Assembly (NCBI RefSeq): GCF_019511605.1
Contig: NZ_JAEUAV010000001.1
Coordinates: 1 to 64,000 of the forward strand
Direction of reading: 5' to 3'
Source: Paraburkholderia phenoliruptrix
GTDB taxonomy: Bacteria; Pseudomonadota; Gammaproteobacteria; Burkholderiales; Burkholderiaceae
DNA length: 64,000 nt
Shown here: piece after piece, positions 27,018 to 34,284 of the stretch
Numbering within the stretch: position 1 is the first letter of the stretch
Layout: the number at the start of each line of letters is the position of its first letter
The notes under the pieces: generated by a model
Seen by the model: the letters and a program-made list of their open reading frames with translations, nothing else
Told to the model about the DNA's origin: nothing
The model's database searches: none
Translations under genes and position numbers: made by a program

Positions 27018-27485
27018 TTGGATACCCACGATAGTTCGGATCGCTATGCATCGTTGGTGCGCGACCTGTGCGCGACGGTCGGTCTTGCGGATGCCGAGCA
27101 TGTGTTGCGCACACGCGCGGTCGAGGTGGAAGGCTTCGACGTGCGTCTCGAACACTTCGAGAACGATCTCGACGCGCTGTACGCCAACTTTCATTACGGC
27201 ACCGTCACGGCTGGCCGCACGCTCGTCGTGTTCCGGCTGATGCTCGAGGCCAATCTGCTGATCTACGCGCAGGACCAGGCGCAACTGGGACTCGACACCG
27301 ACACCGGCGGAATCGTGCTGGTGCTGCGCGTGCCGATGACGCACGACGTCGACGGCGCCGCGCTTGCCGACCTGCTCGCGCATTACGCCGAGCACGGCCG
27401 CTATTGGCGCAAGAGCATTATCGAGTCGACGGATGAAATGTTCGAAGGGATTGTGGCTGGCGAGTTTACGTGGCTGCGGGCTTGA
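27018..27485 (+). CDS. HpaB-like T3SS exit-control chaperone (CesT type)
   Basis: A 155-aa acidic protein, the same length as HpaB of Xanthomonas and Ralstonia. The fold-typical pattern is visible: L-V-R-D-L-C-A-T-V-G-L, V-E-V-E-G-F-D-V-R-L, R-T-L-V-V-F-R-L-M-L-E-A-N-L-L, G-G-I-V-L-V-L-R-V-P and a C-terminal W-R-K-S-I-I helix. HpaB binds effectors and gates their exit through the SctN ATPase. The start is uncertain: TTG 27018 gives the expected N-terminus; GTG 27057 is the next option. Upstream, TTCGC-N17-TTCGC at 26793-26819 is close to but not a true PIP box. Confidence 0.8.
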   Translation: MDTHDSSDRYASLVRDLCATVGLADAEHVLRTRAVEVEGFDVRLEHFENDLDALYANFHYGTVTAGRTLVVFRLMLEANLLIYAQDQAQLGLDTDTGGIVLVLRVPMTHDVDGAALADLLAHYAEHGRYWRKSIIESTDEMFEGIVAGEFTWLRA

Positions 27486-27604
27486 AGTGAGTCGGGCGTG
27501 CGAAGGACGGCTTCAGCGGCGGGCGTGCACGAGCGAACCCGCGCCATGTGGCACCTGGACTGCTGACTGCAGCGCCGTGGCAGCGCCGCGGCGCCGCAGT
27601 CGAC

Positions 27605-28057
27605 TCAGGTCGCGCCATGAATGACGTGGCCGACGTGCTTGGTAAATTCGACCAGCGCCTGAAGATTGTCGAGCAGTTGGCGCGCTGCCGCCGCGTCGAA
27701 GGCGCTGTCGCCGGCTGGCGGTGCCTCGGAGAATCGCGTTTGCACAGGCGGAACCGGCAACGTCCGCGCCCATGACGCAACGTCGTCGCGCTCGCGCGCG
27801 GCGCCCGGCCCGATCACCACGACGCTCGACTTGCGCAGAACGGGCAGCCTGTCGGCCTCCTTGCGCGATAGGCTGAATTTGACCGGGCCCTGCGGCGGCG
27901 GTATGTCGCGCAGCGGCACGAGTTCCCCAGCGAGCTTCGTGCTCGTCGGCACGAGCGCTGCGCGGCTGGCGGCTTTCTCGTGCGTCGCGCGGTTGTGCGT
28001 GCCTTCCATACCGCCCACGCTCGCCGCCGACCATCCGGCAATGGCTTTGCTGTTCAC
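27605..28057 (-). CDS. Unknown 150-aa protein under a PIP box; candidate T3SS substrate
   Basis: GTG at 28057 is chosen because GGAG lies 9 nt upstream and because a PIP-driven transcript should begin near 28,105, which rules out the ATG at 28105. The protein begins (M)-N-S-K-A-I-A-G-W-S-A-A-S-V-G-G, a Ser/Ala-rich, low-acid N-terminus like many T3 secretion signals. The middle is basic with L-R-K-S-S-V-V-V-I-G-P-G, and the C-terminus is a helix (A-A-A-R-Q-L-L-D-N-L-Q-A-L-V-E-F). No signal peptide or membrane span is seen. I recognise no family. It converges with the hpaB-like gene. Confidence 0.62.
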   Translation of the reverse strand: MNSKAIAGWSAASVGGMEGTHNRATHEKAASRAALVPTSTKLAGELVPLRDIPPPQGPVKFSLSRKEADRLPVLRKSSVVVIGPGAARERDDVASWARTLPVPPVQTRFSEAPPAGDSAFDAAAARQLLDNLQALVEFTKHVGHVIHGAT

Positions 28058-28111
28058 GGTCACAGTCTCCCAGGTTCGGCGCGGCAAACCGACGTGTGCC
28101 GCCATCGACGC

Positions 28112-28173
28112 ACCTTAGCGCTCGCTGGCGCGCCGCGTTTCCCGTCGCGCGAAAAGGGAACAGGCGATGCGAA
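28112..28173 (-). promoter_or_regulatory. PIP box with -10 upstream of the 150-aa unknown gene
   Basis: On the minus strand: TTCGC (28173-28169), 15 nt, TTCGC (28153-28149), 31 nt, then TAAGGT (28117-28112). A full match to the PIP promoter. The predicted start of transcription falls about 45-50 nt before the GTG at 28057. Confidence 0.87.
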
Positions 28174-28253
28174 GCTTGAGCATTGCGTTGGGATGTTTGT
28201 GCGGATGCCTTTCTTTGGGGTTAGGCCGGCTGGTAGCAGTGGCAGTGGCTGGC

Positions 28254-28344
28254 GCCTTGTGCCTTGTGCCTTGTGCCTTGTGCCTTGTGCCTTGTGCCTT
28301 GTGCCTTGTGCCTTGTGCCTTGTGCCTTGTGCCTTGTGCCTTGT
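28254..28344. repeat. Heptanucleotide tandem repeat GCCTTGT x13
   Basis: Thirteen perfect 7-bp copies, followed by decayed GGCTTGT and GGCTGTG units up to about 28,390. It is non-coding and lies between two divergent PIP boxes (28149-28173 and 28520-28544). A change of copy number would alter the distance between the two promoters but no reading frame. Confidence 0.95.
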
Positions 28345-28519
28345 GGCTTGTGGCTGTGGCTATGGCTGTGGGCCGTGGCCGTGGCTGAAGGCCATGGCCG
28401 CGGTTGCGGCTGCGAGCCGTGGGCTGCGCGCTGCAGGCAGTGGCAGCAACCGCACGCCGCGCCCGCCCCATTCCGCACTGGCGTTAAAGGCGATGCACGC
28501 CTCGGCCTGCGCCGACACC

Positions 28520-28580
28520 TTCGCATAGGCGCGCGCACCTTCGCGCGGGCCGCTGCGCGCTCGGCCCGCGCATCGACAAT
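28520..28580 (+). promoter_or_regulatory. PIP box upstream of the GNAT gene
   Basis: TTCGC (28520-28524), 15 nt, TTCGC (28540-28544). At 30 nt downstream the sequence is GACAAT (28575-28580), one base away from YANNNT. The GNAT ATG is at 28611, giving a short leader. Confidence 0.75.
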
Positions 28581-28610
28581 CGCATCACATGCCGTGCGTG
28601 GAGGTTGCCG

Positions 28611-29309
28611 ATGTCGCCATTCCGCTTTCCAGCCCTGATCGAATCCGCCGACCTGTTGATGCGGCCGCCCGAGCCGCGCGACGCCCAAGCGCTGTTCGAC
28701 GAAATGCTCGGCGACGTCGAGACGACGCGCCATCTCAGTTTCAAACGCCACACGCAGTTGGACGAAACCCTCGCGTTCATCGACGATTCCACCCACGGCT
28801 GGCGCAGCGGTGAACTGATCCGCTGGGTTCTAGAGGACCGCGCAAGCGGCCGCCTCACCGGCATGATCGAACTGCGGCCGCATCCGCCGCGCGTCGAAGT
28901 GGGCGTGATGATCAGCCGGCGCGGCGGTGCGCGCCGCCGGCGCGCGGGGCTGCATGCACTGCGCAAGCTGCTTGCGTGGATGCTCGCGCAGCCGCCGATT
29001 CTACGCATCTACGCGTATTGCGCCGTGGACGGAGACGCGCACAGCAGCATGGAAAAACTCGGTTTCACGCTCGAAGCAAAGCTGACCAATTACGAATGCC
29101 GGCCGAATCTCGGCGTGCTCGCCGGCGACAGCTATCTCTACGCGATGACGCGCCCGTTGCAGGCGCCCGACGACACGCCCGCCACACGCTGGCTCGCCGA
29201 ATACACGGCGCTCGACGCCGACTTCGAGCCGGGCGGCATCGACACTGCCTCGCATGCGCATGCACTCGCGCATGGTCACGCGAAGGGTCCGCAAATCGCT
29301 GCTTCGTGA
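28611..29309 (+). CDS. GNAT-family acetyltransferase (RimJ/RimL-like), PIP-controlled
   Basis: A 232-aa protein with GGAGG 7 nt before ATG 28611. It matches RimJ/RimL-type N-acetyltransferases: L-L-M-R-P-P-E-P-R-D-A-Q-A-L-F-D-E-M, W-V-L-E-D-R-A-S-G-R-L-T-G-M-I-E-L-R, an acetyl-CoA-binding segment R-R-G-G-A-R-R-R-R-A-G, and S-S-M-E-K-L-G-F-T-L-E. A His/Ala-rich tail of about 50 residues follows the domain. It would acetylate an amino group, substrate unknown. The upstream PIP box and position inside the T3SS cluster suggest expression with the secretion system; it might be a translocated enzyme or act inside the cell. Confidence 0.83.
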   Translation: MSPFRFPALIESADLLMRPPEPRDAQALFDEMLGDVETTRHLSFKRHTQLDETLAFIDDSTHGWRSGELIRWVLEDRASGRLTGMIELRPHPPRVEVGVMISRRGGARRRRAGLHALRKLLAWMLAQPPILRIYAYCAVDGDAHSSMEKLGFTLEAKLTNYECRPNLGVLAGDSYLYAMTRPLQAPDDTPATRWLAEYTALDADFEPGGIDTASHAHALAHGHAKGPQIAAS

Positions 29310-29327
29310 ATCGACGCCGCGCTTCGC
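29303..29327 (+). promoter_or_regulatory. PIP box upstream of the second AWR-like gene
   Basis: TTCGT (29303-29307), 15 nt, TTCGC (29323-29327), overlapping the last codons of the GNAT gene and 77 bp before the ATG at 29405. A clear YANNNT is not at 30-32 nt; the sequence TGGCTGTCACATAG (29350-29363) sits there instead. Confidence 0.8.
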
Positions 29328-29404
29328 ATCGCGCGGCGCTGCATCAACCTGGCTGTCACATAGCGAGGACATAGTGCAACGCGGTCCACCTCTGCCGCGT
29401 CGAC

Positions 29405-32400
29405 ATGTTCCGCTATCGTCCGCTCGATGTTTCGTCCACCGACAACCTGCTGGACAACTCACCCAGCGCGGGGCAACCGCACGAAGCGCCCGCGCCGGTG
29501 CAGCCGACGCAGCGGCGCATGCCTGAGTGGATCCGCGCTTCGCTCGCGCGGCCCGCGCGAATCGTCGGCGCGCGGCGCGTCGAGTTGAGCACAGCGCTGT
29601 TTCAGCACAGCACGCATGGCGGCGCGTCCGGGCCCGAACATCACGTGCCGGGCGAGCGCCGCTTCCCGCCGGCCCACACCGCGCGACATGCGCGGCGCGA
29701 ACCCGGCCCACTCGCGGACACAGGGCTGTTGGCCGCGCGCGCCGCGTCGGCATCGGCTTCGGCTTCGGCTTCGGCTTCGGCTTCGGCTTCGGCTTCGGCT
29801 CCAAGTGTGCTTGGGGCCGGGTTCGGCGTCGACGCGAAGTCTGGCGGCAACGCACACGGCCTGCCGGCTGCGCGTGAAAGCGGCGAACATGATGCAGCGG
29901 CATCGCTGGGGCCGTGCCTGGATGCTGTCGTGACACGAGCGGATCTCGCGGCCTATGTGCACAGGCGCTTCAATGCCCGCCCCGATCAGACCATCGATGC
30001 AGCAGCCCTCGCTGACCGTCTGTACCGACTATGCGCCACTGCTAGGCCTATCAACACTGCTGCGCCTCCGGGCAACGACGCCGCGCATGCCGACGCCGGG
30101 CATGCCGACGACGCCCAGGCAGCGCTGCGCGGCGCACTGCTCGCCGACGCGCTCGCCCGTGCAGGCGCGGCCGATTGCCGGGCAGCACATCTGACGATCG
30201 AGCGCATCGGCATGCTCGACTTCGCCGCGCCGAACCAGCGTCGCTCGGAAAGCAGCGCGGAACGCGACGCATGGCGCGCGGCGCGTGTGCTCGCGCGCTC
30301 CGGCGAAGGCCGCGAGATACTCGCGGCACTGCGCACGGCAACGCTCAATCCGTACCGCGATGAATTGCAGCGCTTTGGCATCGAGGTTCTCCTCACCAGC
30401 GCCAATGCACTCGAGCCGGTTGCTATCGACGACCCGCTCGCGGCCAGCGACCCGGCGTGCGCCCCGCTCGCCGCCCGCGCCTTCGATGCCGCGTCCACCC
30501 TGCTCGCATTCGGACGCGACGCGTTAAGCGCCGATCAGCACGGCGCGCTGTTCGCGTGGCGCCAGTCGTTCGGCGAAGACAGCCGCCATAGCGAGCTCTC
30601 GCAAACAAGGCAACGCCTCGCCCGCTTCGTCGGCAACACCATCCCGCGCGTCGGCGAAAAACGCTGGAAGACCTTGTTGCCGCGCATGTTCCGCGGCCGG
30701 CACGGCTCGCCGCTGTCGGCGCTGCGCTTGGGCACGCAGGGCGTGCCGCGCAAAACCATTGCCGCCGAACAGGCAAAGGTGCGCAAACATCTGCAGGCAG
30801 CGTTACCGCAATTGCTGCAAAGCCCGGCGCTGAGCCCGCGTGCCGCGCTCGCTCACGCGCGTCCGGAGGCCTCGCTCGCAGAACTCGCCGCGCTGTGCGT
30901 GTGGCTCGAACGCGGCGGCTTTCCGCCCGGCCGCCTGGACGACGACGCACTGCGCGCGATCGCCCAGCGCGCGCATGCGCTGTGCGAAGAAGCACTGCTG
31001 CCGCGGTCTGCCGACCAGCATGGCGCAGCCGCCGCGGCACACGTCGACGTGCCGCGGCGTGTACGCGCGCGGGCTCGCGAGGCGACCGTCAACTGGCTCG
31101 CGATGCCGCCGCAACAACTCGCGCGCACCAGACCGTTTCGCTCGATTGCGAAGCGGCCGTTCACCGTCGAGCGGCTCGCCGTGTGGGGCAAAGTCGCCGG
31201 CCTGCCGCACGACGCGCCGTTCTGGCACACGGTGAACGAACTGCGCACGGCCACACGGCACGAGCAGGACGCACGCGCCGCCAACAATGTCGACGACGTG
31301 CGCGAGACGCTGCTCGACGTGGCCGCGAACCTGCAATCGGGGCAGCGTCTGCGGCTCACGGACGGCGGCAGGCAAGGCATCAGCACGCGCGGTCTGAACC
31401 TGACCGTGGAAACCGTCCTGCGCGGCCACGGCGTGCCGGTTTCGCCGCGCCTCGATTTGCGCGCGTCGCGCACGCGCGAGGCGGTGGTGGACATCAGCCG
31501 CTCGACGCATGGCGCGGCGATTTTCATCGGCACTGCCAGGTCCAGCATGCGCCACGTCGGCGCGGGGCTTCTCATCGGCTATGACGTGAGCACCGCATTG
31601 ACGGCGCTGCGCGCCGGCCTCGTCGCGAACGCCACGCTGCATGCGCGCGAACTGAGCGAGCCGCGCGGCGTCACGCTGCGCGTTGCACGCCGACCATTGC
31701 CCGACGGCAGCGGCTACGACGACGCGACGCTGCGCGCGAAGCTTGCGGGCGTCGTCGAGCATCTGTTCGACGAGTCCGGTGCAGCGCACGGCGACGGGCC
31801 CGAGGGCGTCTGGAACCGCCTTGCGTCACGCTACTGGGACGACCCGGATGTGTCGGTGAGCTGGACGGATGCGCACACGCTGGTTCGGCGACGCGGCGTC
31901 ACCCTCGACGCAAACGCCACAGTCAAGGTAGCGACCTTTGGCGGCGAAACGCTGGTGGACCCGCATAGCGGCGAGCGAGCGCGTGCGTTGTCGGTACGCA
32001 CCGGGCCGTCGGCGGGCGGCGGCTGGCAGCGCTCGCGCCAGAGTGCGGAAGTGGTCGAGAGGAGCGGCCGCGTGCAGGTCGAGGAGCACCGCGTCGGGAT
32101 AGGCAGTCACTGGCAGTTGCGCGGCGGCATCGCGCCGGGCTTTTCTCATCCGCTCAATGCCGAGGGCCGCCACACCGTGGGGCTTTTTTCGATCGACGCG
32201 CCCGCCGCGACCGTGGCGCTGCGCGAACGCAACCGCTCCGCCAAGCTGCTGCTGGTGCGCGAGGACGGCCGGCTCAATCATCGCGGCTCGATTCTGGATA
32301 TCGAGTATCAGGACGCGCGTACCTACACGCGCGCCGTCGACGCGGCACGCGGCGAACTGATTACGCTTTTTGCGGCGGAGGCCGTCGCGCGGAATCAGCG

Positions 32401-32863
32401 CAACGAGGCAGCGGGCGCGCGGCGGCTGGCGCATGATGCGCGTCATGCGCCCCATACCCCTCATGCGCCTCATGCGCCTACCCCCGAGGCGCAAGCCGCC
32501 GAGCGCATAGACGAGCATCTGGCGAACGTGCGCAGAAACCAGCGCCCCAATCTGACCTATGTGCAGCGCTACCGGCTGCGCCGGCACGCGGCGCTGCGAC
32601 TCGACGCCAATCATGCGGCGCTCGCCCAGGCTGACGGCGACCCACGGCTGCAGGCAGAGATCGCCCAAGCCAACGCGCGCATTCTCGACGACCCGGCCAC
32701 GTGGATGGCCACTGAACTGAAGGTGAAGGAGCGCAACGCGAGCGCCCGCAGCTTCGGGCCAAACGTCATGCTGCAACTGACGACGCGCACCGGCGCGCTC
32801 GGCGATCGCGAAATCGTGACCGAGGGCGTGCCGTTCGCGGTGCTCGAGACGTTGGATCGGTAA
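29405..32863 (+). CDS. AWR/RipA-like putative T3SS effector (second copy)
   Basis: A 1,152-aa protein without a signal peptide. Residues about 118-131 are a Ser-Ala repeat. An A-W-R triplet is at residues 289-291 (AWRAARVLA), paralleling the first copy at 929-4810. Shared order of C-terminal features: Gly-rich 'RHVGAGLLIGYDVS', 'VTLRVARR', a W-containing region followed by 'GVTLDANATV', and a final D-P-A-T-W-M with a 'TTRTG' strand. A His/Pro repeat (A-P-H-T-P-H) at about residue 1,020 is a further low-complexity insert. AWR effectors are injected into plant cells and can trigger or suppress host responses. Expression from a PIP box supports effector status. Family call made by eye. Confidence 0.75.
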   Translation: MFRYRPLDVSSTDNLLDNSPSAGQPHEAPAPVQPTQRRMPEWIRASLARPARIVGARRVELSTALFQHSTHGGASGPEHHVPGERRFPPAHTARHARREPGPLADTGLLAARAASASASASASASASASASAPSVLGAGFGVDAKSGGNAHGLPAARESGEHDAAASLGPCLDAVVTRADLAAYVHRRFNARPDQTIDAAALADRLYRLCATARPINTAAPPGNDAAHADAGHADDAQAALRGALLADALARAGAADCRAAHLTIERIGMLDFAAPNQRRSESSAERDAWRAARVLARSGEGREILAALRTATLNPYRDELQRFGIEVLLTSANALEPVAIDDPLAASDPACAPLAARAFDAASTLLAFGRDALSADQHGALFAWRQSFGEDSRHSELSQTRQRLARFVGNTIPRVGEKRWKTLLPRMFRGRHGSPLSALRLGTQGVPRKTIAAEQAKVRKHLQAALPQLLQSPALSPRAALAHARPEASLAELAALCVWLERGGFPPGRLDDDALRAIAQRAHALCEEALLPRSADQHGAAAAAHVDVPRRVRARAREATVNWLAMPPQQLARTRPFRSIAKRPFTVERLAVWGKVAGLPHDAPFWHTVNELRTATRHEQDARAANNVDDVRETLLDVAANLQSGQRLRLTDGGRQGISTRGLNLTVETVLRGHGVPVSPRLDLRASRTREAVVDISRSTHGAAIFIGTARSSMRHVGAGLLIGYDVSTALTALRAGLVANATLHARELSEPRGVTLRVARRPLPDGSGYDDATLRAKLAGVVEHLFDESGAAHGDGPEGVWNRLASRYWDDPDVSVSWTDAHTLVRRRGVTLDANATVKVATFGGETLVDPHSGERARALSVRTGPSAGGGWQRSRQSAEVVERSGRVQVEEHRVGIGSHWQLRGGIAPGFSHPLNAEGRHTVGLFSIDAPAATVALRERNRSAKLLLVREDGRLNHRGSILDIEYQDARTYTRAVDAARGELITLFAAEAVARNQRNEAAGARRLAHDARHAPHTPHAPHAPTPEAQAAERIDEHLANVRRNQRPNLTYVQRYRLRRHAALRLDANHAALAQADGDPRLQAEIAQANARILDDPATWMATELKVKERNASARSFGPNVMLQLTTRTGALGDREIVTEGVPFAVLETLDR
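29755..29796 (+). repeat. Hexanucleotide repeat GGCTTC x7 (Ser-Ala run)
   Basis: Seven perfect GGCTTC units inside the second AWR-like gene encode a Ser-Ala dipeptide run near the N-terminus. It is in frame, so length changes would not truncate the protein. Confidence 0.93.
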
Positions 32864-32875
32864 GCACCGTTGCGC

Positions 32876-32900
32876 TTCGTGCGTGTGGCGCGGGGTTCGC
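32876..32900 (+). promoter_or_regulatory. PIP box upstream of the Pro-rich membrane protein
   Basis: TTCGT (32876-32880), 15 nt, TTCGC (32896-32900), just after the stop codon of the second AWR-like gene and 73 bp before ATG 32974. No exact YANNNT at 30-32 nt; CAACAT (32924-32929) is nearer. Confidence 0.78.
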
Positions 32901-32973
32901 ATGATCGGGCGCCGCTGCGCTTCCAACATACGACAATCGACTGATTGAGCCGTTTGGCGGCACAGGAGGAATC

Positions 32974-34179
32974 ATGTCGACTCCGGTTGGCGGCAGTGCG
33001 CAAGCGCCCGATCCGCGCATCGAGCATGGGCAATATGGTCCGCCAGAATCTGAAGATGGCCGTTCGTCGCCCGGTGCAAAGTCAGCGGGTGGGGCGCAGG
33101 CCCAGCCGGGCTCCCATTCGCCGATTGACGGCCTGCCACGTGCGCAAAGCGGGCGGGCCGCAGGTGGCGCGCACAGGGTGCAATGGGGTATGGGCGCGAA
33201 TGGCGGTCCTGCTAGCGCCGGCAGGCCCGCCGCCGCTGGCGGGCCATCTGCTGGCGGGGCCGGCGCATATGAATCCGGCGCCGCAGGACAGCCGCATCGT
33301 GCGCCGCCGCCTTATCCACCTTATCCACCCTATCCACCTCATGCGTCATATGCGTCATATGCGTCTCCTCCGCGGAACGCACAAACCGCGCAGAAGGCAC
33401 CGAACTACCAGGCGCCTGGGCCAAGCCTGACGCCATCGTGGCAAAGCAGTACGAATCTGAAGCGATGGGCGATGGTAGCGAGCGTGATGACGATACCTTT
33501 GTTGTTGCCGCTCGGCATGATGGGCGGCGGCATGTCCTACGGTGCGATCTTCGGCCTCGGTTCGATCGCGGAAATGGGCCTGCTCGGCATGCTGCTGTTT
33601 CGCGGCAGCCGCGGCGCGGGCCAGTTCGCCGGGCGTTGGGCGCAACCTGGGCAGCAGACGGGTCCGTACGCCTCGCCGTGGCAAGGAGGACCGCAGGCGC
33701 CGTATGCGGGCGCGCCGGGCCCGGCGCCGTATGCGCCTCCGTATGCGCCTCCATATTCCCCTCCGTTTGCTCCTCCGTTTTCGCCTCCGCATGCCGGGCC
33801 GACGGGTTGGCAAGACACGGGTTCGCAACCCACGGGTTGGCCATCGAACGCCGCGGCACAAACCTCGCCTCCCGCGGGAACGCAGGGCGGCTCGTGGCAA
33901 CAGCCGAACCCGGCATCGTCATTTGGCTGGGGGCCGCCGTTCGCGCCGCAGCCGCCGGCGTACCCTACTGCGGCACCTCCATCGGCAACGGGCGCCGGCT
34001 GGGCGCAACACCCCGCTGCCAACAGCGAGCCGCCGGCAATGCGCCCGCCGGCTCCGCCCAGGCCCACGTCGCCGCCTGCGGGATGGTCGACCGTCACTGA
34101 CGACAGCGGCTTGGGCGCACGCCCTTCGCGCGGATGGCCGGCCGGACCCGAGGGGACCGGCAACGACGGGCATCGCTGA
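32974..34179 (+). CDS. Pro-rich protein with central hydrophobic hairpin; candidate T3SS translocon component
   Basis: A 401-aa protein with a strong AGGAGG site before ATG 32974. The N-terminal 155 residues are polar, Gly/Pro/Ala-rich and lack a signal peptide, with a P-Y-P-P-Y-P-P repeat. Residues about 163-212 hold two hydrophobic segments (M-V-A-S-V-M-T-I-P-L-L-L-P-L-G-M-M-G-G-G and I-A-E-M-G-L-L-G-M-L-L-F). The C-terminal half is again Pro/Gln/Trp-rich with Y-A-P-P and F-A-P-P repeats. No HrpF/PopF-like translocon gene is otherwise present, and translocators typically have one or two internal hydrophobic segments in a polar protein. Together with the PIP box this makes it a translocon or effector candidate. 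I recognise no family. Confidence 0.6.
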   Translation: MSTPVGGSAQAPDPRIEHGQYGPPESEDGRSSPGAKSAGGAQAQPGSHSPIDGLPRAQSGRAAGGAHRVQWGMGANGGPASAGRPAAAGGPSAGGAGAYESGAAGQPHRAPPPYPPYPPYPPHASYASYASPPRNAQTAQKAPNYQAPGPSLTPSWQSSTNLKRWAMVASVMTIPLLLPLGMMGGGMSYGAIFGLGSIAEMGLLGMLLFRGSRGAGQFAGRWAQPGQQTGPYASPWQGGPQAPYAGAPGPAPYAPPYAPPYSPPFAPPFSPPHAGPTGWQDTGSQPTGWPSNAAAQTSPPAGTQGGSWQQPNPASSFGWGPPFAPQPPAYPTAAPPSATGAGWAQHPAANSEPPAMRPPAPPRPTSPPAGWSTVTDDSGLGARPSRGWPAGPEGTGNDGHR

Positions 34180-34193
34180 GCCCACTGCCCCAC

Positions 34194-34254
34194 TTCGCTT
34201 GCCCGCAAACCGTTTCGCGCCTGCAAGCTTGCTGCATGGACGGATTTTTACGCT
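34194..34254 (+). promoter_or_regulatory. PIP box with -10 upstream of the esterase gene
   Basis: TTCGC (34194-34198), 15 nt, TTCGC (34214-34218), 30 nt, then TACGCT (34249-34254). An exact full-length match, 30 bp before the esterase ATG at 34285. Confidence 0.87.
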
Positions 34255-34284
34255 CGATCGGGTCAACCCCAATCGGACGCAGCC

